The notes below the pieces were generated by a model. That model had not been told where the DNA came from. It saw only the letters and a program-made list of their open reading frames with translations, and made no database searches. The position numbers and the translations under genes were made by a program. A stretch of 43,674 bases of DNA from Bacteroides sp. (GTDB lineage: Bacteria; Bacteroidota; Bacteroidia; Bacteroidales; Bacteroidaceae): the NCBI GenBank assembly GCA_021203405.1, contig JAJQBG010000261.1, positions 1 to 43,674 of the forward strand, written 5' to 3'. Positions 21,673-33,550 of this stretch are shown one piece after another. Position 1 is the stretch's first letter. Each line of letters opens with the position of its first letter.

Positions 21673-23861
21673 ATTTTCGGGATTATTAATGATGGCTTTT
21701 GGATTAAATCAGGGGAAGGAGGGGGGGGTATTACCTGGGTTCCCCATTTCTTATCGGGTTTAGCCGAGGTACTGAACTCCAGCGTGGCTCCCTCTGAAAC
21801 GACTTCCCAATCTATCCAGGTGCTATCGTACGTTTTTCCGTTTAATTTCAAACCTTGGGTATAGATATTCTTTTCAGAACCACCTTTGATAATAATATCT
21901 CCGTTCTTCAGGTGAATTTTAATAGTATGGAAGATGGGAGTATTCAGGGTAAATCCGCCGATCCCGGGAATCTGGGGATAGATACCCATGCAGGCAAATA
22001 CATACCAGGCTCCCATGGTACCCAGGTCATCGTTACCGGGAAGTCCGTTCTCCTTGCTGGTATATTGTTCATTCAGGGTGCGGTTGATCACCGCCTGTGT
22101 TTTGTATGGACTGCCTGTCCAGTTATATACCCAGGGGATCTGAAAGCTGGGTTCGTTCCCTGAAGCGAACCACGGGTCGTTATAACCGGTATCCAGACGG
22201 ATAAAGAATTCATCCAAACGCTTTTCTGCTGCTGCTTTTCCTCCTATAATCTCTATCAGGCCGGCAATGTCATACGGAACCACCCAGAAATAGTTTTTAT
22301 AGGTTGATTCCCTGAAATCTTCGCTCAATAGTTTCCATGAACCGTCCGGATTACGTGACTGCAGCCATCCGGTCTCCGGATTAAACAGGTTTTTCCACGA
22401 ACGGGCAAAGTGAAAGTATCGCCAGCTGGCGAATTCGTCTCCAACTGCCTGCAGGGCGAACTGTCCGATGGCAAAATCGGCCGAAGTGTACTCCAGCTGG
22501 ATGGAAGCATCGTAATAACCTTTATCCAGGTATTGCCTGAGCCCCGGACGGGCTTCCACTCCTTGTGAGGCGGCTCCGGGTTCCTCGGCATTGGTCCGCA
22601 TAATGTTGAACAGGGGCTTGGGGTCATAGTTACGTGCACCAAAGGCATAAGCATTGGCAACTAATATAGGGGTAGGGTCGCCCTGCATTACACCGGTCTC
22701 AATGTTTGCCATTACCCAACGGGGATAGGCTCCTCCCGATTGTTCGGCGAATAGCTGGTGGGAGATTACAATGTCAGAGGCAATATCGGGTACCAGCATG
22801 GAAAGTAGCTGAATCTGTGTACGGTATGTATCCCAGTTGCTGAATGAAGTGTAATTCCTGGAACGGGATCTGTAAACTTTGTTATCTGCTCCCATATATT
22901 CGCCGTTTACATCGCTGCATACATTGGGGTGGATGAATGAGTGATACAGATGAGTGTAGAATTGAGTGATACGGTCGGGATTGGTCCCTTCCACTTCTAT
23001 CTTGCTCAGGTAATTATTCCATGTAGTCTCTGCCTGGTTCTTTATAGTATCAAAATCCCATCCGCTATTCTCTGCCCGGAGATTTTCTCTTGCGTTTTCG
23101 ACCGATACATAAGATACTCCGATCTTATATTGAATGTTTTTATTCTTCTTTACATCAAAAGTAAAATATACACCGGAGTTCTCACCTTCTGCAAAGGTAC
23201 TTCCTGGTTTCAGTTTATCGTGCTTCCAGGTGCCTGATTCAAGGGCTTGCCTGTCGAATTCGGCAACAAAGTAGATTTTATAAGGAGTATGGATACCACA
23301 AAAATTCCCACCTTCGGCATATCCTTCACATTGATTGGGAGCGGTGACGACAATAGCGGCCTGGTCGATGGGTGTAGCCGAAACTCCGCCGCCAATTATA
23401 ACTGTAGCATACTCTTCTTCTTCGGGATAGCTATAATGGGCCATTCCTGTTCTTTCTGTTACGGTCAGCTTTGCCTGGATATCTTCCTGTACATACGCTT
23501 CATAATAGCCGGCATGCCCTTTTTCACGGGAAACGTTTATACGGTAATTCAGGATATTGTCCGGCGACATCTGCAACTTTCCTTTTACGGGAAAGGTAGG
23601 GAAATTACCCATATGTTCACATCCGCCGCCGCTCAGCTGGTTAATTACAAAGCCTGAGCGTTTTGAAAAATAGGAGGGTGTGAACTGAACCATACCAAAA
23701 GGATAGGTAGCTCCCGGATAGCAGTACCCCGATGTGAGTCCCAACCCTTTGGTGCCTATTAATGTGTTGACCTGCAAGGCATAGTTCTTGTTTTGGCTGT
23801 GAAGAGGGGTCAGGAAAAGAATCCCTCCCAGCAGACAGAATAATAGAGTTTTGATCTTCAT
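21669..23861 (-). CDS. GH92 alpha-mannosidase, secreted
   Basis: Intact 730 aa; GYCYPGATYPFGMVQFTP, GGCEHMGNFPTFP, NWDTYRTQIQLLSMLVPD, GNDDLGTMGAWYVFACMGIYPQIPG. Overlaps the start of the GH130 gene by 4 nt. Confidence 0.92.
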   Translation of the reverse strand: MKIKTLLFCLLGGILFLTPLHSQNKNYALQVNTLIGTKGLGLTSGYCYPGATYPFGMVQFTPSYFSKRSGFVINQLSGGGCEHMGNFPTFPVKGKLQMSPDNILNYRINVSREKGHAGYYEAYVQEDIQAKLTVTERTGMAHYSYPEEEEYATVIIGGGVSATPIDQAAIVVTAPNQCEGYAEGGNFCGIHTPYKIYFVAEFDRQALESGTWKHDKLKPGSTFAEGENSGVYFTFDVKKNKNIQYKIGVSYVSVENARENLRAENSGWDFDTIKNQAETTWNNYLSKIEVEGTNPDRITQFYTHLYHSFIHPNVCSDVNGEYMGADNKVYRSRSRNYTSFSNWDTYRTQIQLLSMLVPDIASDIVISHQLFAEQSGGAYPRWVMANIETGVMQGDPTPILVANAYAFGARNYDPKPLFNIMRTNAEEPGAASQGVEARPGLRQYLDKGYYDASIQLEYTSADFAIGQFALQAVGDEFASWRYFHFARSWKNLFNPETGWLQSRNPDGSWKLLSEDFRESTYKNYFWVVPYDIAGLIEIIGGKAAAEKRLDEFFIRLDTGYNDPWFASGNEPSFQIPWVYNWTGSPYKTQAVINRTLNEQYTSKENGLPGNDDLGTMGAWYVFACMGIYPQIPGIGGFTLNTPIFHTIKIHLKNGDIIIKGGSEKNIYTQGLKLNGKTYDSTWIDWEVVSEGATLEFSTSAKPDKKWGTQVIPPPPSPDLIQKPSLIIPKI

Positions 23862-23935
23862 AATATAGTGTGCAATTAGTTATTATCTTTTTATGGGTGG
23901 AGACGCAAATACGCGTCCCTGCAGGGAGCCAGACC

Positions 23936-26211
23936 TTATTCTCTCTTTGATGAGGAAAAAGGAGCAGCATCTGCGGTAGTACCTCTGCTTTTGTTGGGTT
24001 GATCCCCCATTTCAAAACGTAGGGTTCCACCTTTGTTATATCTTTGTAGGTAATGTAATTCCTGGTCAGTGGTTCCCCGTTAAGTGTGGCAGATTGAATG
24101 TAAACATTCTTTTTGTTGTTCTCAACAGCTTCAACAACGAACTTACTGCCATCTTCCATCGTAATTGTTGCTTTGGGGAAAAGCGGACTGCCCAGCACAT
24201 ATTCGTCCGTTCCGGGACAGACACTGTAGATACCCAGCGCATTCAGAATGTACCAGGACGACATACCTCCCTGGTCTTCATCGCCCGGATAACCTCTTTC
24301 TGTAGAGTTGTAGAGCCTGTCCATGATCTGACGTGCCCAATATTGGGTTTTCCAGGGCTGCCCGGCATAGCTGTACAAGTAGATCATGTGCTGTATGGGT
24401 TGATTACCATGAGCATATTGTCCCATACCGGCCAGTTCCATCTCTTTCATTTCATGGATAATAGCGCCGTATGTACCGGGTTTGATCACATTGGGTGCAG
24501 TAAATACCGAATCCATTTTGGTGGTGAATTTCTCGTTGCTTCCATACAGGTTGATCAATCCTTGTACGTCGTGAAACACCGACCATGTATAATGCCAGGC
24601 ATTTCCTTCACAATAGGGACCACCCCAAACGTAGGGGTCAAAGGGCTCCTGCCACCGGCCGTCTGTTCCTCTGCCGCGCATAAATCCGGTTGAAGGATCA
24701 AATACATTCCGGTAATTGTACATTTGCCGGGCAAATATCTCTTCGTAAAATTTATTTCCGGATTCCCTGGCTAATTGATATCCGCAGAAATCATCATAGG
24801 CATGCTCCAGTGTTTGTGCCGTAGAACCCAGGGATTCCGGGTAGGGTACGTAGCCTAACTGGAAATACTCTTTCCACCCCTGGCGTCCGTTGGCTCCTCC
24901 CCACGGACCTTTGTTCATTGCTTCGTGCGCGTAGGCACGCAGGGCCCTTTCAGGATCGAAGGTGCGGATACCTTTTACCCAGGCATCGGTCAATAATGAG
25001 ATCGCATGGTTACCTATCATACCTCCGGTCTCTCCCGGGGCCGACCACGAAGGTAACCATCCGCATTGTTCGCAGGCATCCAGCAGCGCATTCATATAGC
25101 GCCCCTGCATCGTGGGATGAAGAATATTTGTCAGCGGGAACTGTGAACGGAAAGTATCCCAGAAGCCGTTATCGGTGTACATATAACCGCTATATATTTT
25201 CCCGTCATAAGGACTGTAGTAATACGGCTGATCGTCGGCATCGCGTTCGTAAAATTTACGGGAGAATAGATTAGCACGGAATAGGCAGGAGTAAAATGTT
25301 CTCATTTGCTCCTCTGTTCCTCCTTCCACCAGGACTCTGTTCAGCAGTTCATTCCAGATCTTTGCTCCGCGGGCTTTGGTTACTTCTAGGGTTCTATCTC
25401 CACCCAATTCGCGGTTGAGGGTGATCCGGGCTTGTTCGTAACTGATGTAAGAGGAGGCTGCCTTGGCTTGTACTATGGTTCCTTTCCGGAACCGGATGTA
25501 TGCTCCGTATCCTTTTCCTGTACCGGTAAATTGTCCGGCGAAAACCTTATCTTGCTGATTTTCCCAGATGCCGCAGGACTCAAAGGGTTGATCGAACTGT
25601 ACCACAAAGTAGTTCCGGAAGGTGGAAGGTTCATTCACAAAACGTTGATTGTTTACCCAACCGGTAATTTGTCTTTTATCCGGATCAATATGGATCTCGC
25701 TCATGTCCGTGTAGCCATCCAGTACAAGATAAGCCTCTTCGTTTTTCGGAAAGGAGAAGCGCAGGTGTACGCCTCGTGTGGTAGGAGCCATTTCGGTAGT
25801 AATACCATTATCCAGTGTTACTTTGTAATAGTGAGGTTTGGCTGTTTCATTATCGTGGCTGAACCCGGTGGCTCTCTCTTCCTGATTTACGACCAGTTTC
25901 CCTGCTACGGGCATTAAAGAATAAACGGCGTAATCGCTTACCCACGGACTGCATTGGTGCGACTGGCAGAACCCCCGTATTGTATGCGCGGAATATTGAT
26001 ATTTCCACCCTTCTCCGTTTTTTTCGGTCTGTGCCGACCATGTATGCATGCCATAGGGCATACCGGTGGTCGGATAGGTGTTCCCGTAGCTCAGATCAAA
26101 ATGAGAGTCGGTCCCCTGCAAGGTATTTACATAGTGCACCAGGTCTTTAACCTGTGCAGGTAGAGCAAGGGTAAATAGGAAAATAATAGATAGTACCTGT
26201 AATTTCTTCAT
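23936..26211 (-). pseudogene. GH92 alpha-mannosidase with a C-terminal 1-nt frameshift near 24030-24031
   Basis: YGNTYPTTGMPYGMHTWSAQ, NGFWDTFRSQFPL, GDEDQGGMSSWYILNALGIYSVCPG. The tracked ORF (to 23641) reads past the natural end in the wrong frame; restoring GG to GGG gives YKDITKGGTLRFEMGDQPNKSRGTTADAAPFSSSKRE ending at TAA 23936-23938. Confidence 0.82.
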
Positions 26212-26212
26212 C

Positions 26213-28871
26213 TTATTCGTTTGGAGTGAGTGTAAATGTGATCGCGTAGCTGCCTGTATTTAAAAGCAACTCCGGACTTTCAATCTCTGTTTTTTCTCGG
26301 TTCACTGTACAACCCGTCGCTTTTTCAGGAATTGCCACACTGGCTTGTACCCCTGCCGGCAGGGAAATATACATGTGTTGTTGATTCTCTGCCAGCTCCC
26401 AGTTGACTGTGACGGTTCCATACGGTGTCTCTTTAGTGGTCTTTGCCCAGGTAACTCCCCGGGGGGATCTGGGGTTCGATATAGAAGTGTTGATACCCCG
26501 GATGATCTTCATCCGGCCGGATACCTCCTACAGCCTGGTAGAACCAACTGCCGATACCGTTGTAACAATTGTGTACCCGGCTGCGTTCCCCGCTCCAGTA
26601 CTCCCAGGTGGTGGTCGCTCCGTTGTTTAACATGTGCAGGTATCCCGGATAGTCAGGCTGTTTCAGCATAGCGTACATAAAGTCGGTCTCTTTGTTTTGA
26701 ATAGCCCATTCGGTAAGTACAGGAACACCGACCAGTCCTACGGCAATATGATTGTTATGATGAGTCTGGCTCAACCCGGTCATCTTCTCCTGGACGTTCT
26801 TGTATAAGGAGGCGGGAACCGCGCCTACTAACATAGGGTAAGACATATCTAATTGGGAACCGGTTGCATAGATACATTCTTCCGGGTTATAGAATCTCTC
26901 ATGTATGTGCCGGTTCAGGGTTGCTTTACGCTCTGCAAAATCTTTAGCCTCTTCCGGTTTTCCCAGTACAGCAGCTATTTTCTGCAAAGTGCCTAAACAT
27001 TCACTGATACAACAGTTATTAACCAGGTCAATGGAGGATTCATTCCCGCTATCCACACCGGCAGGAGCGAGCCAGTCGCCCAGATACCAGCTCCGGTATT
27101 CCGTGTCGGGCCATCGTTCCAGCAATCCGTTAACGGTATATTTTTCCACATATTCCATCCATCGTTTCATTGTGTCGTAGTATCGCTCTATAAAGCGTAA
27201 GTCGTTGTAATTTACATACGTTCTCCAGGGAGCAAGTACCATGAAACTGCACCAGTAAGGACCGCCGCCGGTAGTTATGTAATTGGGTGCTACGTACGGC
27301 AGGCTTCCATCTTTGCGCATGACATCCTTCCAGGACTGCAACCAGTTCAGGAAAACAGGAGAAACATCGTACATGGTTTGCAGTACCTGGGTAGATGCAT
27401 TGCCGTCGCCTCCGTAGCCGGCACGTTCAATGTGAGGACAATCTACCATATACCCGCTGAAAGTAAGGCACTTCAACGTGTATTGGATCATCGTGTGGAT
27501 GGCATTCAGGTCTGTATCTGAACATTCGAAAGTTGCTGCCGGTTTGTAATCTCCATAAATAAGGTAAGCTTTGACCTGTCCGCTTTCAGGTTTATAGGGC
27601 AAATTGGTTATTTTTACATACCGGAAAGCGTGATGGTTGAATTTATTACAGAAAATATCACCAGTCTTGCCGGAAGCGATATAAATATCGCTTTCTCCCT
27701 GGTCTGTAAAGTTGGGGTCTAATGTAAGATCATCTGTATAAGTTACTGTTACTTCATGTCCTTCCGGGAGTTGTGAAAGTTGTAATTCAAACCATCCGGT
27801 TATTACTTTTCCCATATCTACTAACCAGGAGTTCTCAGTAAGGACCTGAATGTTTTGGGGGATCAGTACTTCCTGTATTTTATCCGGTTCGCACATCTGT
27901 GGTGTTTCTTTCCGGTTGGAAACAGGGATAGCTGTTACGGGAAACCATTCCAGCTTATTCAAACTATGGGCTGACATATCCCCGGGAAGTAACCGCCCGT
28001 CTATTCTTTCTCCGCCGAACCGGAGGGCCTGCCAGGTATCAGTGTCCGAATATCCGCTTTCACGACCGCTCCACGAGGTATCGGTCGTCAGGATTGGTTG
28101 CCAGTTCCCGTTTTGTAGTATATCTATTTCTGCCTTTACCAGAGGGCCGTCATACTCGGTTCCGAAGGTTGTTTTTTTGTACCATCCCTATCCCAGCCAG
28201 AATACGATCTCGTTCTCTCCCTGTTGCAGATAAGGAGTAATATCATACGTTACGATCAGTGAACGTTTATCCAATTGAGAAGTGACCGGAGCCAGTACTC
28301 TGCTATCCGCTTTGATACCATTGATATAGGCTTCATGATAACCCAGGGAACTAACATATAGAAAAGTAGTGCCCGATTGACTCATCGTAAAGGTTTTCCT
28401 TAGGAGCGGAGCACGGACATCCCCGTGGCCTGTAGCGAGTCCTATATAGGCTCCCTGAAGTTTGTCATTTTCCAGAATACCCACTGCGAACCGTCCGATA
28501 GCACTCCAGTCGGATGCTTCTCCTTTTTCATTCCATATACGGACCCGCCAGTAACAGAGCATACGTGACCTTAATTCTTTTCCTTCATAAGGGATCATCA
28601 CGGAAGCCGGTCTCCGGGTCTTACCTGAGTTCCACAGGTCAGGATTGTTTTGTATCAGACGGATACTGTCTGATGCTACCTGAATTTCATAGTATTAGGA
28701 CTGCACGGGGTCCGCGGATCGTATCTTCCAGCTGAAATGGGGATGGGTGGTATCAATACCCAGCGGATCAGTAAGACTCTCGCATCTCAGGTCAGTAATG
28801 AGGAGGGAAGAGGCTGTGAGGATATGGATATTTATTAAACAGGTTGCAAGTAGGTAGAGTGCTTTTTTCAT
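26213..28871 (-). pseudogene. GH78 alpha-L-rhamnosidase with two in-frame stops (TAA 28695-28697, TAG 28188-28190) and one frameshift (26461-26466)
   Basis: From ATG 28871: MKKALYLLATCLINIHILTASSLLITDLRCESLTDPLGIDTTHPHFSWKIRSADPVQS*YYEIQVASD...FWLG*GWYKKTTFGTEYDGPLVKAEI...; middle ORF has DCPHIERAGYGGDGN; PPGSYLGKDH* versus PRGVTWAKTTKETPYGTV at the C6 run. Confidence 0.85.
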
Positions 28872-28910
28872 GGTATTATAAATATGATAAGTTGCGGTAT
28901 ACAGAGTGAT

Positions 28911-29057
28911 AAAAAGAGTGTTCCGGGACTCCTCCTCCGCTCTTCAGGTACGGTAAAGGCTGGTTTACCATCCTTCGGAGAGGGGTCGGTCGGAGGAGGG
29001 TTCCCGGAACATCCTCATGAGTAAAGGGGTTAAAGAATATTCCGGAACACTCTTTTT
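28911..29057. repeat. Nested inverted-repeat element in the DUF4961-GH78 intergenic region
   Basis: Perfect 16-bp arms AAAAAGAGTGTTCCGG (28911-28926) / CCGGAACACTCTTTTT (29042-29057), plus a second arm pair 28919-28939 / 28991-29011 (19 of 21 matching) sharing the left arm. Confidence 0.85.
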
Positions 29058-29076
29058 CCGGGTGGTCCGTCACTTT

Positions 29077-30093
29077 TTATTCACAGGTCTCCTCAACAAC
29101 AAAATTATCGTCCGTTTCACTATCCAGTATGATTATACTTTTATCTTTATTGGTAAAGTGTACCTCAATCGTCAGAATCGTGGCATCTTTTGATAACTCA
29201 AAGAGATCTCTCGGATAGATATACTTCTGGAAAGAGGTTACCGAACCCAGATCGCCCAGAGGCTCCATCAGGGTTTTATCGGAGATCTCGTCTATGATCT
29301 TCTCCTTCTCTATCCCGCCTTCCATGTACACTACTTTTGCATACATATACGCATTGTCCCCTTTCAGGCCACCTTCGGTTATATAGTTGGGCTCGTTGTA
29401 GCGGATGGAGAATATGTCACCGAAACCGAAAGTCGCAGGCACATACGATACCGCAGGATCAGAGGTAAAATCCATCTGGGGCTCATCACCTCCGGTAACT
29501 TCCAGAAGTTTAGCCGCTACCACATCCTCATCCGGGTATTTTTCGCCGTCAAATCCGGTCGACTCTCCGCAGAAGGCATATCCCGCATAGAACCTGACCG
29601 CACGCGTACCGGTGTGAAGTTTTATATTCACAGTACCTGTTACGGTTTTTTGTGCTTCAATGTTATCATCGATCTGGAAGGTGGTAGCCGATTTAAACAC
29701 CACCCATTCCACAGGCCCTGTGTTACCCAGTACCCCAAAACGGCTCTGGAACGAAGCAGACCAGGGTTTGCCGTCCGACGGATTTGTATCTGTGGCACTC
29801 ATCAGTGTCATGGGTTCGTTGGTAACCGCATTACCGGCAAATCCCGCTTCTGTGGTAAGGGTCACTGTTGCATACTCACTCACATTCCAGGCTTTAGGCA
29901 TTAATATACCAAAGGCCAGCTTGCTGCTGCCATCGGTTTCGGCCACCAGTTTTATCTTTACGGTAATGTTGATATCGCTGTCTACCTGTGCATCGTCAGG
30001 GTGAATGATCTCTTCAATGGTCATACAGGTGGCAATCAGGAATGACAGTACCAGCAATGAGAGTAAATATTTATATTTTTTCATGAATTTCAT
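29077..30093 (-). CDS. DUF4961-type surface lipoprotein
   Basis: Intact 338 aa; N-terminal lipobox-like region (LIATCMTIEEIIHPDDAQVDSDI), position downstream of susCD. Confidence 0.65.
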   Translation of the reverse strand: MKFMKKYKYLLSLLVLSFLIATCMTIEEIIHPDDAQVDSDINITVKIKLVAETDGSSKLAFGILMPKAWNVSEYATVTLTTEAGFAGNAVTNEPMTLMSATDTNPSDGKPWSASFQSRFGVLGNTGPVEWVVFKSATTFQIDDNIEAQKTVTGTVNIKLHTGTRAVRFYAGYAFCGESTGFDGEKYPDEDVVAAKLLEVTGGDEPQMDFTSDPAVSYVPATFGFGDIFSIRYNEPNYITEGGLKGDNAYMYAKVVYMEGGIEKEKIIDEISDKTLMEPLGDLGSVTSFQKYIYPRDLFELSKDATILTIEVHFTNKDKSIIILDSETDDNFVVEETCE

Positions 30094-30105
30094 ACAGTTA
30101 CAGTT

Positions 30106-30573
30106 TTATTGATTAACACTCTTGAAAGTATATTTATAATCTACCGACGAGCAATCCAGCTTGAAAGGAATGCTGAACTCACCATCCACAAAATAGGCGA
30201 TAACAAGATCCGATCCGGTTATACGCAATTCGTTGGGAAGCACGGTTGTATCCAGGTACGCATCCACCTTACCGGCAGGAACCTCATAGCTGTAAGGTGA
30301 AAAAGGTATATCGCCGTTATTGAAAGTTACTGCACTGATCTTACCGTCAGTATAGTGCAGTATTAGTTTGAAGGTATCAAAAAAGCTAAACTTCTGAGTA
30401 ATATCGATCCCGTTAATGTTTACCTCATCATACTGATAAACGTGGAACAGACTATAATTTATATCATAATCAGAAGGGTAATCTGATGACATTCTGGTAC
30501 GGTTATCGTCATCGCAGCCTGCAAGGGCGGACAAAACCGAAACGACTGTGAATATTAATGCATATTTCTTCAT
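30106..30573 (-). CDS. Small PUL-associated lipoprotein of unknown function
   Basis: Intact 155 aa; lipobox SALAGCDDD; no family confidently recognised. Confidence 0.65.
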   Translation of the reverse strand: MKKYALIFTVVSVLSALAGCDDDNRTRMSSDYPSDYDINYSLFHVYQYDEVNINGIDITQKFSFFDTFKLILHYTDGKISAVTFNNGDIPFSPYSYEVPAGKVDAYLDTTVLPNELRITGSDLVIAYFVDGEFSIPFKLDCSSVDYKYTFKSVNQ

Positions 30574-30616
30574 TATTTGAGTTTTTGAGTTTATAAATTA
30601 CGAGTTTTCAGGCTCT

Positions 30617-31998
30617 TCATTTTTCATTCATAATTTTATCTATATCCACCCAGAAGAACCGGGGACGATAGGTACTTACATCGCTGAATTGCTCCGCAAA
30701 TACTTCGGTATTCACATTGTAACTAATGAGGATCATCCCCTCTTTTTCAAACTGCGGGTGAGCCATTGCGTTGTAAGTGAACAAATGTGGAATATCCTGT
30801 TCGTATGTCTTAAAAATAAGTTGTTTATTTCTCCAGGGTCCTGTAGGGCTATCGGCAATAAAAGTATAGATCTCACCCGTGTTAAATGTCTTTTTCTGCG
30901 TAAGTAATACATATTTGTCCCGCAGCCTGAACACATTGAACTGTGACGAAACAGGTACAGAAGATAACCCTTCCAGCTTTACGGCATCCGATGGATCTGC
31001 ACTCCAGCCCGAACCGTTGTAATAGTGCCAGTTGTTGTACGGATCGCCTGCAACGGTCCGTGCTACCAGCACTTCGGTGATAGGATCCAGATCGTTCCGT
31101 ATATCTACTTGTGCATAAATATAGGTGTGATCACCGTCGTTCAGTGCGGCCATTCCGTAATGTATATCTGTTGAGCCGTTGAAGGGTATAGGGGTTATCC
31201 GGTTCAACTCCAACCCGGGAAGATTGTACTCCAGAATATGGGTAGTTTCATACATAAATTCCCACATATCATCTCTTTCCTGGTACATCAGCGTCTGGAA
31301 GATGTACAACTTATCACCCTCCACAAAACCGTGTCCCGGCCAGTACCATTTTTGCTCGTCGGGGTAACCGGGAGGTACGGCAGCAGAAGCATTTTTGTTA
31401 CCTCCGGCCCGTAAATGGCACTCACCTTACCGTTGTCATACACAATATATGTATTCCGGTACATGGGGTCTGATGTCGGGCGTTGTCCGCCTGTGACCGT
31501 TCCCACGTAAGAGTCACCCATCAGGAAGATACTTCTGCCATCGGGCAGGAGAATAGAGTACATTCCATCGCCTGCGGTTACACTACCGCGGTCGGGGATG
31601 ATAACGCCTGCGATCACCTTATCCAGGCCATCGATCTTTACCTGAGTGGTACTGGTGCTGACCGCTTTGCCACCTTCCATCAATGAGATAGCTACGGATA
31701 CAGGCTCGTTGTACGGCACGCGGGTAAAGTAGGACATCGTTTCGTCCCTTCCGACGGTTTTGACTGTGGCCGGTTTGCCCAGTTCAATGCAATAGTGATC
31801 GAAACTGAATTCCGGGTCGGTAAGTTCCCACGACAGGTATAAGGTATCGGCATTGGATGTAGTGACGATCCTGAACAACGTATCGTCGTCTCCGGGCTCA
31901 AAGGGGTTTTCCCTTTTACTGTCATCCCTGTCAGAGCAGGAGAGGAGAAGCCCGAGTAAGAGTGCTGATAACACTATAGGGTTGGAGTCACACTTCAT
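30617..31998 (-). pseudogene. DUF5005/DUF4185-like surface lipoprotein, disrupted by a 1-nt frameshift at the T-run 31392-31396
   Basis: LLLSCSDRDD; SILLPDGRSIFLMGDSYVGTV. Adding one nucleotide to the run gives GPEVTKNASAAVPPGYPDEQKWYWPGHGFVEGDKLYIFQTLMYQ, joining ORF 30617-31324. Confidence 0.7.
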
Positions 31999-32017
31999 GG
32001 TTAACTACTTGTTTATA

Positions 32018-33538
32018 TCAGTCTCTTTTCAAATTGGGATTTAACCTCTTTTCCCGGATCGGATACGGCAACAACAAACTTGCCTCGGTAAAGGGTGCTG
32101 TATGGCTCGGCGTCTGGTATCCGATCAAATTTACGATCTGACCTGTAACAGCGTGCAGAGCTTTGCGGGTTCTTGCCATGTCATACCAGGTCTGGTTCTC
32201 GAAAGCCAGCTCCCAGAAACGTTCCTGCAATACCTTATCAACAGTGATAGAGGTGGGTTTTTCCTCTTCGGGCAATGCACGGTTTCTGACTAAATAGTAT
32301 GCTTCAATAGCATCGGCGTCAGTGGTAGTACCACCGTCGGCATTGGCTTTTGCTTCAGCCATCATTAAAAGAACATCGGCATATCTCAGAAGGGTAAAGT
32401 CAGCACCTGATTTTCCGGTCTCTGCAGCTTCCTGATCCCAGTATTTGTAGATATAGAGTCTTCCCAGGTCTACCATTCCCGAACCATCCAGGGCTTCCTA
32501 CTCAGTATAGTAAAACTCTCTCTCTTGTATACGCTTATCACCCTGGGGGTAGGTATTGAAGAAGAGCTGCGTAACAGTGATCGCTCCGCCGTAAGCGGCA
32601 CTGGCTGATACCGATTTTGCAGGAGCGGGATAAGCCAGCAGGGCACTATGGAGGGGATTACCTGCCTGGTCGGCTTCCCGCTGAACAGACCAGATGATCT
32701 CTCCGGAGTTTTCCACTGTCCTCAGTTCTTCGTAAGTATCGAACAGTTCAAATGCTTTACTATTGTATACCTGTTTTGCCATGGTATAAGCCCTGGTATA
32801 ATATTCGGCTCCTTTTTGAAGAGGATACCCGGCCATAGTCAGTAAAACCTTGGCATGCATAGACTTCACAGTGCCCTTGGTTACACGGCCGCTGACATTG
32901 GTCCAATCCGGATTCTCCATCAGTTCACCGGCTTTAGCCATATCTTCATCGATCTGGTTGTAGACATCCTCTACGGATGACAGCTCGATGGCTGTGTTGG
33001 CTACATCCTTGGTCGGTGTAAGTTTCAGGGGTACCGGTCCGTAGAGTCTTACTAAGTTAAAGTAGAAATAACCGCGAAGAAAGTAAGTTTCGCCCAGGTA
33101 CTGATTTTTTTTATTTTCGGCAATGGATCCCTCTTCCATTCCTTCAATACCTTCGATCACGCTGTTACAGTTCTCAATGGCTTTATAGGCTGTTTCCCAG
33201 AATCTTTGTACATAGCTGTTGTTATCGGCAATGAGCAGACTGTTGGCCTGTACAAGGTCCTGGGTTCCTTGTCCGCGCATTCGTTCACCGTAGCCGTGCA
33301 TAAATTCCAGGAAAATAAAACTTTGCGAACCAGGTTCAATATCCGAATCCATGATATCATCCACGAAGGTGTATATACCGTTAACGGCGGCAAGTACCTG
33401 CTTTTCGTTCTGATAATAGGAGTCGGGATTGAGGAATGTCTTGGGGTTTTCTTCTAGGAAGGAATCGCAGGAAGAGAGGATGACCGCCAGAGCCATAAGC
33501 CGGGTTATAGTTGAATATATCTTTTTCATATCGTTCAT
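32018..33538 (-). pseudogene. SusD/RagB-like lipoprotein with in-frame TAG at 32498-32500
   Basis: SSCDSFLEENPKTFLNPDSYYQNEKQVLAAVNGIYTFV; same frame resumes after TAG (YYTE*EALDGSGMVDLGRLYIYKYW...LLRYADVLLMMAEAKANA). Confidence 0.9.
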
Positions 33539-33550
33539 CGTATTAAGTTT

